NCBI GenBank assembly: GCA_003281335.1
Contig: QCCG01000003.1
Span: 1-64,000 of the forward strand
Direction: 5' to 3'
DNA length: 64,000 nt
DNA from: Prochlorococcus sp. AG-347-K19
GTDB taxonomy: Bacteria; Cyanobacteriota; Cyanobacteriia; PCC-6307; Cyanobiaceae
The translations under genes were made by a program, and so were the position numbers. Below are positions 50,245 through 59,937 of the stretch, piece by piece; the first letter of the stretch is position 1; each line of letters opens with the position of its first letter. The notes beneath the pieces were generated by a model. The model was not told where the DNA came from and searched no databases. It saw only the letters and a program-made list of their open reading frames with translations.

Positions 50245-50772
50245 TTAACCTTTGAATTTTGTCTCAACAAATCCTAGTTGTATCAATATTTCATAAGCTT
50301 CTTTACCTTCTGGACTATTTGGTGACATTATTCTAATTGTTTCAACAAGTAAGGGGACCGCAACCTCAGGTTTTTCAGTTTTTATATACATAGAGACTAA
50401 TCTCTCATTTGATTCTGCCAAAATTTGTAATGTTTCCTTTCCTTTCCTTTGCATCTCATTTGGTATTCTCGCATCAATTCCTTTGAAGGATGAATTCAGA
50501 TCAGAATAAAAAGAGGCAAGTTGCTTTGCTAATTTTCTAGCATCTAGGTAAGAATCCTTAGCTTTTTCGAAATCCCCGTCATTAATATATTTATCACCTT
50601 GTTTTATAAAATATTCAACGTTTGAAATGGAAAGCTTTTTACTATCATTTGAAAGAACTTTATATTCTTTTGGATTATTTATTTCTGCATGAACTTCACT
50701 TTTGTAAGGAACATTTCCAAAAAATATAAATAAAATTGGGATTAATTTTAAGAATTTCATTTTCTTTTTCAA
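50245..50772 (-). CDS. Secreted TPR-like hypothetical protein
   Basis: A 175-residue protein with a signal peptide (LKLIPILFIFFGNVPYKSEVHA) and helical TPR-like repeats (FIKQGDKYINDGDFEKAKDS, then YIKTEKPEVAVPLLVETI). ATG 50772 or 50760 may be the start. Probably periplasmic scaffold; ends 12 bases before bolA. Confidence 0.75.
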   Translation of the reverse strand: MKKKMKFLKLIPILFIFFGNVPYKSEVHAEINNPKEYKVLSNDSKKLSISNVEYFIKQGDKYINDGDFEKAKDSYLDARKLAKQLASFYSDLNSSFKGIDARIPNEMQRKGKETLQILAESNERLVSMYIKTEKPEVAVPLLVETIRIMSPNSPEGKEAYEILIQLGFVETKFKG

Positions 50773-50803
50773 TTATTAAATTTTATAGTAACTTATTGAA
50801 GAT

Positions 50804-51478
50804 TCATCTACCTATATTTTTTAATGCTTTTTGTTCCTCTTGCGTCATTTTTTCATTTAGAAAAATATTAAAGTCCTCGATATTAGAGTTTAAGTAATCA
50901 TTAATTGGTATTGGTCTTCCAAAGGATAAACAAAATTCGCCCCTAAAGTTCGGAGGTACTTTGCTATAAGCAATTCCAATTGGAATAATAGTAATAGAAG
51001 TTGTTTTTTTTGTAGCTAATCTAGCTAATCGATATAGTCCTTCTTTGAGGACTAGTTTTTTCCCATATTTATTGATCTTTCCTTCAGGGAAAACAACTAG
51101 TTGTTCTCCTTTTTCTATGAGATCAATCGCATATCTTAACGCTGAGAGAGATGGAGATAATTGATTTATCGAAAAACATCCTAGTCTTTTTAAAAACCAA
51201 CCTTGTATTCCCCTCATTTCGGATTTAGTAACCATAAATCTACAATCCTTTTTTGTTACCCTTCTACCCATTGCCATGGTCAGTATTAAGCCGTCCCATC
51301 TTGATCTGTGGGTTGGAGCTAAAATAATAGAGGAATTTATGGGAATCGAAAAACCATTATTTAATATTTTCTTTTTCCTAAAAAAGAACCTCAAAATGAC
51401 GTCTTGGGTAACGAACATTGCAATAAATCCCAATACAGGATTGATTTCATGCCAAATATTTAAGGGTTTCTTCTTCAA
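50804..51478 (-). CDS. 1-acyl-glycerol-phosphate acyltransferase (PlsC-like)
   Basis: A 224-residue membrane-associated acyltransferase. The catalytic HRSRWD (57-62) and substrate-binding FPEG (130-133) motifs are clear; NxSIILAPTH precedes. It should add the second acyl chain in phospholipid or glycolipid synthesis. The start faces pdxJ about 100 bases away. Confidence 0.9.
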   Translation of the reverse strand: MKKKPLNIWHEINPVLGFIAMFVTQDVILRFFFRKKKILNNGFSIPINSSIILAPTHRSRWDGLILTMAMGRRVTKKDCRFMVTKSEMRGIQGWFLKRLGCFSINQLSPSLSALRYAIDLIEKGEQLVVFPEGKINKYGKKLVLKEGLYRLARLATKKTTSITIIPIGIAYSKVPPNFRGEFCLSFGRPIPINDYLNSNIEDFNIFLNEKMTQEEQKALKNIGR

Positions 51479-51578
51479 ATTCTATTTACTACATATTAAT
51501 AATTTAAGTGTTTGCCCTTTTTTATTAGCTATTATTGGGCGGTTACTAGATTGTCTAGGAACTAAAATTTCAAAAATT

Positions 51579-52295
51579 ATGGCTACTTTAGGAGTAAACA
51601 TTGATCATATTGCAAATGTGAGGCAAGCAAGGAAAACTGTGGAGCCTGACCCTGTACAATTTGCTTTTTTAGCTGAATTAGGAGGTGCAGACTCAATTAC
51701 AGTTCATCTAAGAGAAGATAGAAGACATATACAAGATAGAGACGTATTCCTTCTTAAAGAGACTATAAAAACAAAACTCAATTTAGAGATGGCTGCCACA
51801 GAAGAAATGTTAGAAATTGCCAAAAAAGTTCTTCCCAATTATGTAACACTTGTACCCGAAAAAAGAGAAGAAGTTACTACCGAAGGAGGGTTGGATGTAA
51901 AAAGTAATGTGCAATATCTTAAGAATTTTGTTGGAAATCTAAAAGAATCAAATATAGAAGTAAGTGCATTTATTGATCCTTTTTATGACCAGATAAATTA
52001 TTCCAAAAAAATAGGGTTTAACTTTATAGAGTTACATACTGGAAAATATGCTGAACTATCAGGCTCAGAACAGCATAAAGAGCTCCTAAGGATTATAGAG
52101 TCTACACATTTAGCAAATGACCTTGGATTAGTTGTTAATGCTGGTCATGGCCTTAATTACAATAATGTTAAAAAAATTGCATCAATTAACAATATGAACG
52201 AGTTAAACATAGGTCATAGTATTGTTGCAAGGGCTTTAGCGATAGGATTAGAAAAGTCTGTACGTGAAATGAAGTCCCTTATTACATCAAATTAA
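51579..52295 (+). CDS. pdxJ: Pyridoxine 5'-phosphate synthase PdxJ
   Basis: A 238-residue TIM-barrel enzyme that forms pyridoxine phosphate from deoxyxylulose phosphate and aminoacetone phosphate. MATLGVNIDHIANVRQARKT is the classic start, chosen over a 101-residue upstream extension that overlaps the acyltransferase. ITVHLREDRRHIQDRD, NLEMAA and NAGHGLNYNNV are family motifs. Confidence 0.95.
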   Translation: MATLGVNIDHIANVRQARKTVEPDPVQFAFLAELGGADSITVHLREDRRHIQDRDVFLLKETIKTKLNLEMAATEEMLEIAKKVLPNYVTLVPEKREEVTTEGGLDVKSNVQYLKNFVGNLKESNIEVSAFIDPFYDQINYSKKIGFNFIELHTGKYAELSGSEQHKELLRIIESTHLANDLGLVVNAGHGLNYNNVKKIASINNMNELNIGHSIVARALAIGLEKSVREMKSLITSN

Positions 52296-52303
52296 ATTTC
52301 AAA

Positions 52304-52621
52304 ATGGCAAAATATTTTTTCGTCGCAGCAAGTGAAAAGTTTTTAACAGTTGAAGAACCAATTGAGGAGATTTTGAAAGAGAGGATGAGGAACTATAAAG
52401 AAAACAATAAAGAAATTGATTTCTGGCTTTTAAAAAATCCATCATTTTTACAAACCACCCAATTTGTGCATCTAAAAGGAAAGATTCCATCACCACCAGC
52501 AGCTATTTTATCTACGGATAAAAAATTTATAACTTTCTTAAAGCTTCGTTTAGAGTATGTTGCTGTGGGGGAATTCGAATGTCCTAATGCAGAAATAATT
52601 GATCCACTTAAAATTGAGTAA
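52304..52621 (+). CDS. ycf54: Ycf54, MgPME-cyclase assembly factor
   Basis: A 105-residue soluble protein required for the oxidative Mg-protoporphyrin monomethylester cyclase (AcsF) in chlorophyll synthesis. YFFVAASEKFL, EIDFWLLKNPSFL and STDKKFITFLKLRLEYVAVG match the family along its full length. It lies nine bases after pdxJ and 17 bases before recC. Confidence 0.92.
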   Translation: MAKYFFVAASEKFLTVEEPIEEILKERMRNYKENNKEIDFWLLKNPSFLQTTQFVHLKGKIPSPPAAILSTDKKFITFLKLRLEYVAVGEFECPNAEIIDPLKIE

Positions 52622-52638
52622 TATATCAATCTAGTAAA

Positions 52639-55600
52639 TTGCTCAATCTTTATAAGTCAAATAAAATTGAAGTAATTAGTGAGCTGTTAGCAGAGGAATT
52701 AAAAATATGTCCTCCGCCTGTAAATGCGAAATTAGAAATAGTAGTTCCCAATTACTTCTTGGGGAATTGGTTACGTGAACAAATAACTATAAAAAACAAA
52801 ATAAGTGCTCTTTATGAATTAAAGACAATATCAACGTATACCGAATCTTTATTGACAAATTTTTTCCCTGCAATTGATATGAGCGCTTGGAATTTTGAGT
52901 CAATTAAATGGGGTATTATTGATTCTTTGGAAGAATTAAATAGCTTTAAAGAATCATTTCCGCTAAGAAATTGGATTAATAAATATTTGGAAAATAAAAA
53001 GACAATTGATGGAGACATATATAATCTGACAAAAAAGATCACGAATAATTTTATTGAGTATCTGATTTTTAGACCTGAAATGATTGCTCAATGGAATAGA
53101 TATGAAATTAATTCATCCAATCTATTTAAGAATTTAAACTCAGATCAATTTTGGCAACCTATTTTATATAAATTATTAGAGGAAAAGATATCTGAAAAGC
53201 CATCATGTTTATACATGATTGAAGTAGTAAAGAATTTAAGAAAAATTAAAAACTTTCAATTTCAAGTACCAAATCAAATTTATATTTTTTCAGATAATAA
53301 CTTATCAAAACTACATATTAATTTTTATTCAGAACTTTCAAAATTTATTAAGGTAAATTTGTATTTATTATCCCCTGGAGAAGATTTATGGAATAGAATA
53401 AATTATCTTGAAGGTGAGTTAGAATTTGATGATAATGAAAGTAAATTGAATTTAAATAATACAAATATAGAGAAAATATTTGGTAAATTTGGAGCAAACT
53501 TTCAGAAATTAATTGAGGAAAATATTAATAATGAAGGTATAAATTTAAAAAATAATCTTATTTATCTCGATCCAACAACTAATTTTCATAATAAGAAAGA
53601 TATTCCTCTTCTTAATCAAATACAAAAAAGACTAATTGATAATAATAGTAATGATTTTTTAGTAAATGAAGGGGATGATTCAATATTACTTTGTGAGCAT
53701 TTTAATCAGAATAGTCAATTTGAATATTTAAGAAATAAAATTATAGAAATAATAAATTCTTGCGAGAATATTAAATATAGTGATATTGCTGTTTTATCAC
53801 CACAAACTAATTTAATTAAACCTTATCTAAGGTACATCTTTAATAATGAGTTAATTAATGGTGAAAAGATACCTTATTTTTTTATTGATGAGGATAATCA
53901 TGACTCTTCATGCATTTATGAATTTCTAATTGACATCACCGAAATAGCAGGTGAAAAAATTACACTTGAAAAAATAGATTATATTCTTTCGAAAAAAGTA
54001 ACACAGAACATTTTTGATTTTAATATTACTGAGAAGGATGAAATTATTTTCTTACTTACCCAAGCCGGGTTTCATTGGGGATTAGATGATAAAGAAAGAT
54101 TAGGTGAAGAGAAAAATACTCTAGATTGGTGTATAAATAGAATTACTTTAGGCTTAATTTATGACAAAGAAGTAAATTTAAGTACTTTTAATTTAAAACC
54201 ATTTAGCTATAAAAACATAAGTTTGGATTTGAATAAATGGGTTAAAATATTAATTCATTTAAAAAAATATATTAATTTGATAAGGGGATCTTTTTCTTAC
54301 TCGAATTGGGTTAAAAAGATAAAGTTTATATTAAAAAGTATTGCTGATTCCAATTCAAATTTCAATTTAGAAATAAGTGAAATAAATAGAATTCTAGATA
54401 ATCACGAAATACCTTTAATACCTGATGATCTTATCTTGTTAAAAGTTTTTAGAGAAATATTAATTTCTTGCATAAATAAAGCTAAATATCAAAGCAAATC
54501 ACGACTCAACAAGATCCTAGTAAGTGATATTGAGAATTCAAGGCATATTCCACATAAGATTATCTTCCTCATAGACATGAATAATGTTAATTATCCGAAA
54601 TTACCAAAGAGTGAAAACATTAATTTATTGAAAAACAAATATCATTTGGGTGATCCATCTGTTTTTGAAAGAGAGAAATATGCATTTCTGGAATTATTAA
54701 TTGCCTGCAGAGATAAATTTATAGTTACTTGGGTAAAAAATGATAAAGAAAATAAAAAATTAGATGTTTCCTTTCCTATAAAAGAGTTAATTTCTTTTTT
54801 TGATAGTTTCCTAAACCAAAGCCAAAGAGAACTAATAATTAAAGATTCTGATTTGAATAAAAATGAAATAATTGATCTTGATAAATTTAAGATTGTTAAA
54901 AGTAATTATTCTTTAATAGAAGATATAAATTGGAATGAAAAAAAATCTGATATTAAAAATTACAAATTATCAGAATTGATTTATTGGTTCAAGACTCCAC
55001 AAAAATATTGGTTGAATAAAAAGAATATTTATCCCAAGGAAATATTTATTCATCATCCAGATGAGGAGTATGTAAGCAATCTTCAAAAGTCGCAACTAAT
55101 TACAAAAATAATCCAGCAAGTAGAGATTGATAATCATAATATTATTAATGATTTAAATGAATTAAATATTAATGATCAATTGGCTGAAAATGGTATTATT
55201 ATGCCCAAAAATAGCATTTTTACAAAAGAAAAAGAAATCAAAGACTTATTAAGCAGTCTATCTACAAGTTTGAGTCAACATAATAAGATTAATAAAATCT
55301 ATGTTAAGTTAAATGCGAATAAACAAGAATATTTAATCGCTGATGATACCGTAATTGAATTAATTAATGCGCAGTTAAGTTTAACTCGTTTGACTGAAGC
55401 TTGGATAAAATTACTCTTTATTTCTTCTTTAAAGAGGAATATAAAAAGGACTAAAGTAATTTTTAGAACAGAAAATAATTATAAATCGCAAATTATTCAA
55501 TCACCGGGAGCAACTGAATCAAATCTAATTTTGGAGGAGTACATAAATATTTTTAAAAATTATTCTGAAAAATGTTTACCTCTTCCTCCAGAAAGTGCTT

Positions 55601-55821
55601 ATAAATATGTAGAAGCAAAAATAAAATCAAAAAATGAAAAAAAAGCTTTTACAGATAAATGGATTGGTAATAAAATTTTTTCTAAAGGAGAAAGAGATAA
55701 TATCGAAATGAAAATGTGTTTTGGTAGTGTAAAAGAACCAGATTTCTTTCTTGGAAATAATAATTTTGATAAATTATCATACAGATTATATGGTCCTCTA
55801 ATTAAAGCATTAAAGAAATAA
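52639..55821 (+). CDS. recC: RecC subunit of exodeoxyribonuclease V
   Basis: A 1060-residue protein that should recognise Chi-like sites and act as scaffold in RecBCD double-strand-break repair. Typical elements are VVPNYFLGNWLREQI near 38, DIAVLSPQTNLIKPYL near 393 and LIDMNNVNYPK near 648. TTG start at 52639. The protein is strongly drifted and Lys/Asn-rich. First gene of a recC-x-recB-recD operon. Confidence 0.92.
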   Translation: MLNLYKSNKIEVISELLAEELKICPPPVNAKLEIVVPNYFLGNWLREQITIKNKISALYELKTISTYTESLLTNFFPAIDMSAWNFESIKWGIIDSLEELNSFKESFPLRNWINKYLENKKTIDGDIYNLTKKITNNFIEYLIFRPEMIAQWNRYEINSSNLFKNLNSDQFWQPILYKLLEEKISEKPSCLYMIEVVKNLRKIKNFQFQVPNQIYIFSDNNLSKLHINFYSELSKFIKVNLYLLSPGEDLWNRINYLEGELEFDDNESKLNLNNTNIEKIFGKFGANFQKLIEENINNEGINLKNNLIYLDPTTNFHNKKDIPLLNQIQKRLIDNNSNDFLVNEGDDSILLCEHFNQNSQFEYLRNKIIEIINSCENIKYSDIAVLSPQTNLIKPYLRYIFNNELINGEKIPYFFIDEDNHDSSCIYEFLIDITEIAGEKITLEKIDYILSKKVTQNIFDFNITEKDEIIFLLTQAGFHWGLDDKERLGEEKNTLDWCINRITLGLIYDKEVNLSTFNLKPFSYKNISLDLNKWVKILIHLKKYINLIRGSFSYSNWVKKIKFILKSIADSNSNFNLEISEINRILDNHEIPLIPDDLILLKVFREILISCINKAKYQSKSRLNKILVSDIENSRHIPHKIIFLIDMNNVNYPKLPKSENINLLKNKYHLGDPSVFEREKYAFLELLIACRDKFIVTWVKNDKENKKLDVSFPIKELISFFDSFLNQSQRELIIKDSDLNKNEIIDLDKFKIVKSNYSLIEDINWNEKKSDIKNYKLSELIYWFKTPQKYWLNKKNIYPKEIFIHHPDEEYVSNLQKSQLITKIIQQVEIDNHNIINDLNELNINDQLAENGIIMPKNSIFTKEKEIKDLLSSLSTSLSQHNKINKIYVKLNANKQEYLIADDTVIELINAQLSLTRLTEAWIKLLFISSLKRNIKRTKVIFRTENNYKSQIIQSPGATESNLILEEYINIFKNYSEKCLPLPPESAYKYVEAKIKSKNEKKAFTDKWIGNKIFSKGERDNIEMKMCFGSVKEPDFFLGNNNFDKLSYRLYGPLIKALKK

Positions 55822-55823
55822 AA

Positions 55824-56297
55824 ATGTCTAAATTTCAGTTAAAAAAATTTTTTAAAGTTGCTAATGATTTAATGCTTGTTTTTTTACAGTTCTTTATTAT
55901 TAGTCTTCATTTCTTTCAATGGGAATTTCTTCCACAAAAACAAATAATTAAAGCAAGTACTTTTTCTTATTTCCTAGGTATTTTAATTATTATAATCTCT
56001 TTGATAATAATGTTAGTTTCAATTAAAGACTTAGGCAGAAATTTATCCCCTTTCCCAAGACCTATAAACAATAGCAATCTTGTGACTACAGGTATTTATC
56101 GATTTACGCGTCATCCTATGTACTATTCTTTAATATTTATTTCCATTGGAGTTTTTATAATAAAATTATCTATTTATTATTTATTTTTGACAATAATTTT
56201 AGCTTTAATAATTAAAATTAAGATTGCATTAGAAGAGAAATATTTAATGAATAAATTTAAGAATTACTTACTTTATAAAAATGAGGTCAAAGTTTAA
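55824..56297 (+). CDS. Isoprenylcysteine carboxyl methyltransferase-like membrane protein
   Basis: A 157-residue membrane protein with about four helices. LVTTGIYRFTRHPMYYSLI and the ending EEKYLMNKFKNYLLYK match the ICMT/PEMT-type methyltransferases (SAM-binding RHP and E-x-Y elements). It is embedded in the rec operon, two bases after recC and 12 before recB, though no repair role is known. Confidence 0.85.
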   Translation: MSKFQLKKFFKVANDLMLVFLQFFIISLHFFQWEFLPQKQIIKASTFSYFLGILIIIISLIIMLVSIKDLGRNLSPFPRPINNSNLVTTGIYRFTRHPMYYSLIFISIGVFIIKLSIYYLFLTIILALIIKIKIALEEKYLMNKFKNYLLYKNEVKV

Positions 56298-56309
56298 TTT
56301 AATAAAGAA

Positions 56310-59300
56310 ATGGATATTAACCAAATTAAATTAGATAATAAGTTTAAATTAGTAGAAGCAAGTGCAGGAACTGGTAAAAGTTTTACTTTGGCTCACATAG
56401 TTTTAAGAAATGTTCTGGAGAAAAAAGTTAAACCAGATGAGATACTCTTGCTAAGTTTTACAAAAAATACTTGTTCTGAATTAAGAGATAAAATACTCTC
56501 GAGATTTCATAATTTAAAATTATATTTGCAAAAACATAATGAAAGTAAGATAGATAATACCCTTAAGGATTGGTATCTAAAATTTAAAGAGAAGGAAAAA
56601 TCTAAGAAAAAAATTATATCAGAAATTGATAATTTTGCTAATGAAATTTATAAGTTACAAGTAACTACATTCCATTCTTTTTGCAATAATATTATTGATG
56701 AATATAGTATTGAAATAGGTTTAGCTCAAGATCCATATATTGAGAATAATATTGATAATTTGTATAAAGATGTAATAGATAATTTGTGGATTGATGATTT
56801 TTTGAGTCTTAATTACGAGCTTATTTCAGCAGTCAACAAAAAAAAAATAAGTTCTAGATTTGGAAGTAGGATAAATAAGTCATTTTTTGTAGAAATTTTA
56901 AAAAATATAGATCAAGAAAATATCAGTAAATTTCAAATAAATAATAAATATAAGATTATAGATTTAAACAATTATTTTAATGAATATTTTTATTTGCATT
57001 GGAGCGAGTTTTGTTTTGAATGGAATAAGAAAGGTAAGGAATTATTTTTACAACTCATAGAGTTGGGAAAATTAATTAAGGAGAGTGGTGGGAAAAGTCA
57101 AATATATGCTGCAAAACCAAGAAATGATAAGTTTAATCAAATAAATTGTTGGATTGAAGAGATTAACAAAAGGCTTAATTCGAAAAATGTGATTGATTTT
57201 ATATATGATATTTCTAAGGATGATCTTTTATCTAAATATTTTTATATTGATAATATATCTAAAGAAATTAATAAAAATAATTTAAAATTAGATTTTACTA
57301 AATTTAATTTATTACAAGATAAAATTTATAAAATAAAAGAAGGTTTCTTTACTGAATTTGTAAGAATATTTACCCAATTAGCTTATATAAAATTAATTGA
57401 ATTAAAGAAAAGTTTTTCTATTTTCAACTTCAATGACCTTATAAAGACTGTAGAAAATACATTTCTAGATTCAGAAATTAGTAATAGCAATACTCTATCT
57501 AAAATTCAAAAAAGATTTAAATGTGTCTTAGTTGACGAGTTCCAAGATACAGATATTACGCAGTGGAATTTAATAAAAAAGTTCTTTAATACAAAAAATC
57601 ATTTTTTACTTTGCGTAGGTGATCCAAAACAAGCGATTTACAAATTTAGAGGTGGAGATATTGAAACTTACTTAGATGCAAGATCTAAGGCAGTCGAAGT
57701 TTTTGGTCTTACAGATAACTATAGATGCTCAAAAAAGTTAATCGATGTTCTAAATAAACTTTATAAGAATGGACTTAAACAATCAAAACTAAACTATAGT
57801 AGATTAACCTCAAGAGTTAATGAAAATATTAATCCTGAATTTAAATTTAAGGATGTATTTGAAATTGTAGAATTTTCAAAAAAAGAGACTGATATAGAGG
57901 ATCTTGTAACTCGTTATATAGTTAACTTTATTTTAAATAATAAAGAAATTGATATTAATAAGATTGCGATTCTCACATTAAATAATTCGCAATGTTTAGA
58001 TTTAAAAAAAAAATTAAATGAGTTTAATCTCCCATGCAAAATTCAAAATAAACAAAATATTTTTGATACAGAAGCAAGTTCTATACTATCTTTATTCATT
58101 GAATGTTTATTAAATCCGAGGTCTTTAAAAAATATAACTTTGCTTGCTACTTCTAAGTTTATAGAAATAAAATTAGAGGATTTACTTAATAATGGAATTA
58201 GTAATAATATAGAAATTTTAATTAATAAATGCATTAATTGGTCCAAAGAACTAAGAGAAAAAGGTTTTTTAAACATAGTTAATGAACTACTTATAAATTA
58301 TAAGTCATCTTCGATTATTCATGATTTAGATTTAAATTTAAATTTATTTCAACTTTCTGAAATTGTTGAAATAGAATTAATAAATAATAATTTTGATCTC
58401 AATATAGTCTTCAACTGGTATAAAAATCAGTTAGATCATATTTTAAGAAGTTCTACTGGAGAAGATTTTTTTACGAAAGATTATAATCTTCAAAATGGAA
58501 TAAATCTTTCTACCATTCATAGTAGTAAGGGCCTCGAATTTGAAATAGTCCTATGTCCATATCTCTCAATTATTTCAAATAAGTCAAGTAAAATTAAAGG
58601 ACCTCTTTGGAAATCAAATATTGATAGAAATATATACATTAATATTTCTAATAATTACGCCAAGGTTGAAAAATTTAAATTAATAGAAGAAAAAGATTTA
58701 TTTAAGGAGAGTGAGAGGTTAATTTATGTAGCACTTACAAGGAGCAAATATAAACTTATTGTTTTTAATGATTTAGAGGATACAAATAATATTTTAAATA
58801 ATGATTTACTTAATAATTTGGAAAATATCAATATTTATAAATCTACTTTTGAAGTCAGGATAGAAAAAAAGAAAATAAAAGAAATTTTTTCTAAGTTCCA
58901 AACCAACAGATTGAATAATAATCTTTGGAAAATCGATAACGTTAATAAAAAAATATCTAATGCATTTAACTCTGATCAATTTATTTCTTATTCAAGTTAT
59001 TCTTCTTGGATACGTAAAGATAAAAATATTGATGCAGTTATTAATCAATATAAGGATTATGAAGATAATATATCAATTATAAAAGATTCTAATTTTAAGA
59101 ATTCAAAGAATTATCCTAATTATTTTTCTCATCCAAATCCCTTAAGTGAATTTCCAAAAGGAACTATTGCTGGGACTTGCCTGCACAAAATAATAGAAAG
59201 ATTTGAATTTAGAAACGATAATAATCAAGAATTAATTGATTTAATTATTGAGGAATTGAACTTTCATCAAATCGATACTTCTTTGGCTTTTAAAGTAAAA

Positions 59301-59936
59301 GATGCGATTTTAAGAATCATAAATATTTCTTTAGGAAGAGAATTACAAAATAAGAAACTAGTTGATATTCCAAATGAATACTTAATTAAGGAACTCAAAT
59401 ATGATTTAACCCTATCTTATGAAGGTAGAAATATTAATTCTAATGATATATCAAATTGCTTTTTTTTAGATCAGGAATATGAATTTGGTGAAGAATATGC
59501 AAATAAAATAAATGATCTTCAAATTATGAATAAAGGCTTTCATTCAGGATGTATAGATTGTGTTTTCCCTGTAGGAAATAAATTAGAAGATAGTAAGTGG
59601 TGGGTAATTGACTGGAAAAGTAATTTGATTTCTGGTAATGATAATAGTGATTGTTTACCAAAAAACTATAACTATGAAAACATGAGAAATGAAATGATTA
59701 AACATCATTATCCATTGCAATCTCATCTTTATTTATTAGCATTACATAGATTATTAAAGTGGCGACTAAAAAATTATCAACCACATAAACATCTAGGAGG
59801 ATATATCTATCTGTTTTTAAAGGGATTACCAGATTTTGAATTATTTGAAAAATCTAAGTCTGAAGATATATCTCCAGGTATTTTTATTAGCAAAGCACCT
59901 TTAAAAAGAATTAATTATTTAGATAACCTTTTTTAG
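56310..59936 (+). CDS. recB: RecB subunit of exodeoxyribonuclease V
   Basis: A 1208-residue UvrD-type helicase and nuclease. Walker A ASAGTGKSFT is at 17-26; VDEFQDTDITQWNLI, GDPKQAIYKFRGGD, LSTIHSSKGLEFEIVLCP and YVALTRSKYKLIV are helicase motifs in order. The C-terminal nuclease motif is WVIDWKSN. It unwinds and degrades DNA ends with RecC and RecD. Confidence 0.96.
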   Translation: MDINQIKLDNKFKLVEASAGTGKSFTLAHIVLRNVLEKKVKPDEILLLSFTKNTCSELRDKILSRFHNLKLYLQKHNESKIDNTLKDWYLKFKEKEKSKKKIISEIDNFANEIYKLQVTTFHSFCNNIIDEYSIEIGLAQDPYIENNIDNLYKDVIDNLWIDDFLSLNYELISAVNKKKISSRFGSRINKSFFVEILKNIDQENISKFQINNKYKIIDLNNYFNEYFYLHWSEFCFEWNKKGKELFLQLIELGKLIKESGGKSQIYAAKPRNDKFNQINCWIEEINKRLNSKNVIDFIYDISKDDLLSKYFYIDNISKEINKNNLKLDFTKFNLLQDKIYKIKEGFFTEFVRIFTQLAYIKLIELKKSFSIFNFNDLIKTVENTFLDSEISNSNTLSKIQKRFKCVLVDEFQDTDITQWNLIKKFFNTKNHFLLCVGDPKQAIYKFRGGDIETYLDARSKAVEVFGLTDNYRCSKKLIDVLNKLYKNGLKQSKLNYSRLTSRVNENINPEFKFKDVFEIVEFSKKETDIEDLVTRYIVNFILNNKEIDINKIAILTLNNSQCLDLKKKLNEFNLPCKIQNKQNIFDTEASSILSLFIECLLNPRSLKNITLLATSKFIEIKLEDLLNNGISNNIEILINKCINWSKELREKGFLNIVNELLINYKSSSIIHDLDLNLNLFQLSEIVEIELINNNFDLNIVFNWYKNQLDHILRSSTGEDFFTKDYNLQNGINLSTIHSSKGLEFEIVLCPYLSIISNKSSKIKGPLWKSNIDRNIYINISNNYAKVEKFKLIEEKDLFKESERLIYVALTRSKYKLIVFNDLEDTNNILNNDLLNNLENINIYKSTFEVRIEKKKIKEIFSKFQTNRLNNNLWKIDNVNKKISNAFNSDQFISYSSYSSWIRKDKNIDAVINQYKDYEDNISIIKDSNFKNSKNYPNYFSHPNPLSEFPKGTIAGTCLHKIIERFEFRNDNNQELIDLIIEELNFHQIDTSLAFKVKDAILRIINISLGRELQNKKLVDIPNEYLIKELKYDLTLSYEGRNINSNDISNCFFLDQEYEFGEEYANKINDLQIMNKGFHSGCIDCVFPVGNKLEDSKWWVIDWKSNLISGNDNSDCLPKNYNYENMRNEMIKHHYPLQSHLYLLALHRLLKWRLKNYQPHKHLGGYIYLFLKGLPDFELFEKSKSEDISPGIFISKAPLKRINYLDNLF

Positions 59937-59937
59937 A

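Noticed and set aside
51276..51578. 101-residue N-terminal extension of pdxJ
   Set aside because: Overlaps the acyltransferase gene on the other strand; the family start MATLGVNIDHI is at 51579.
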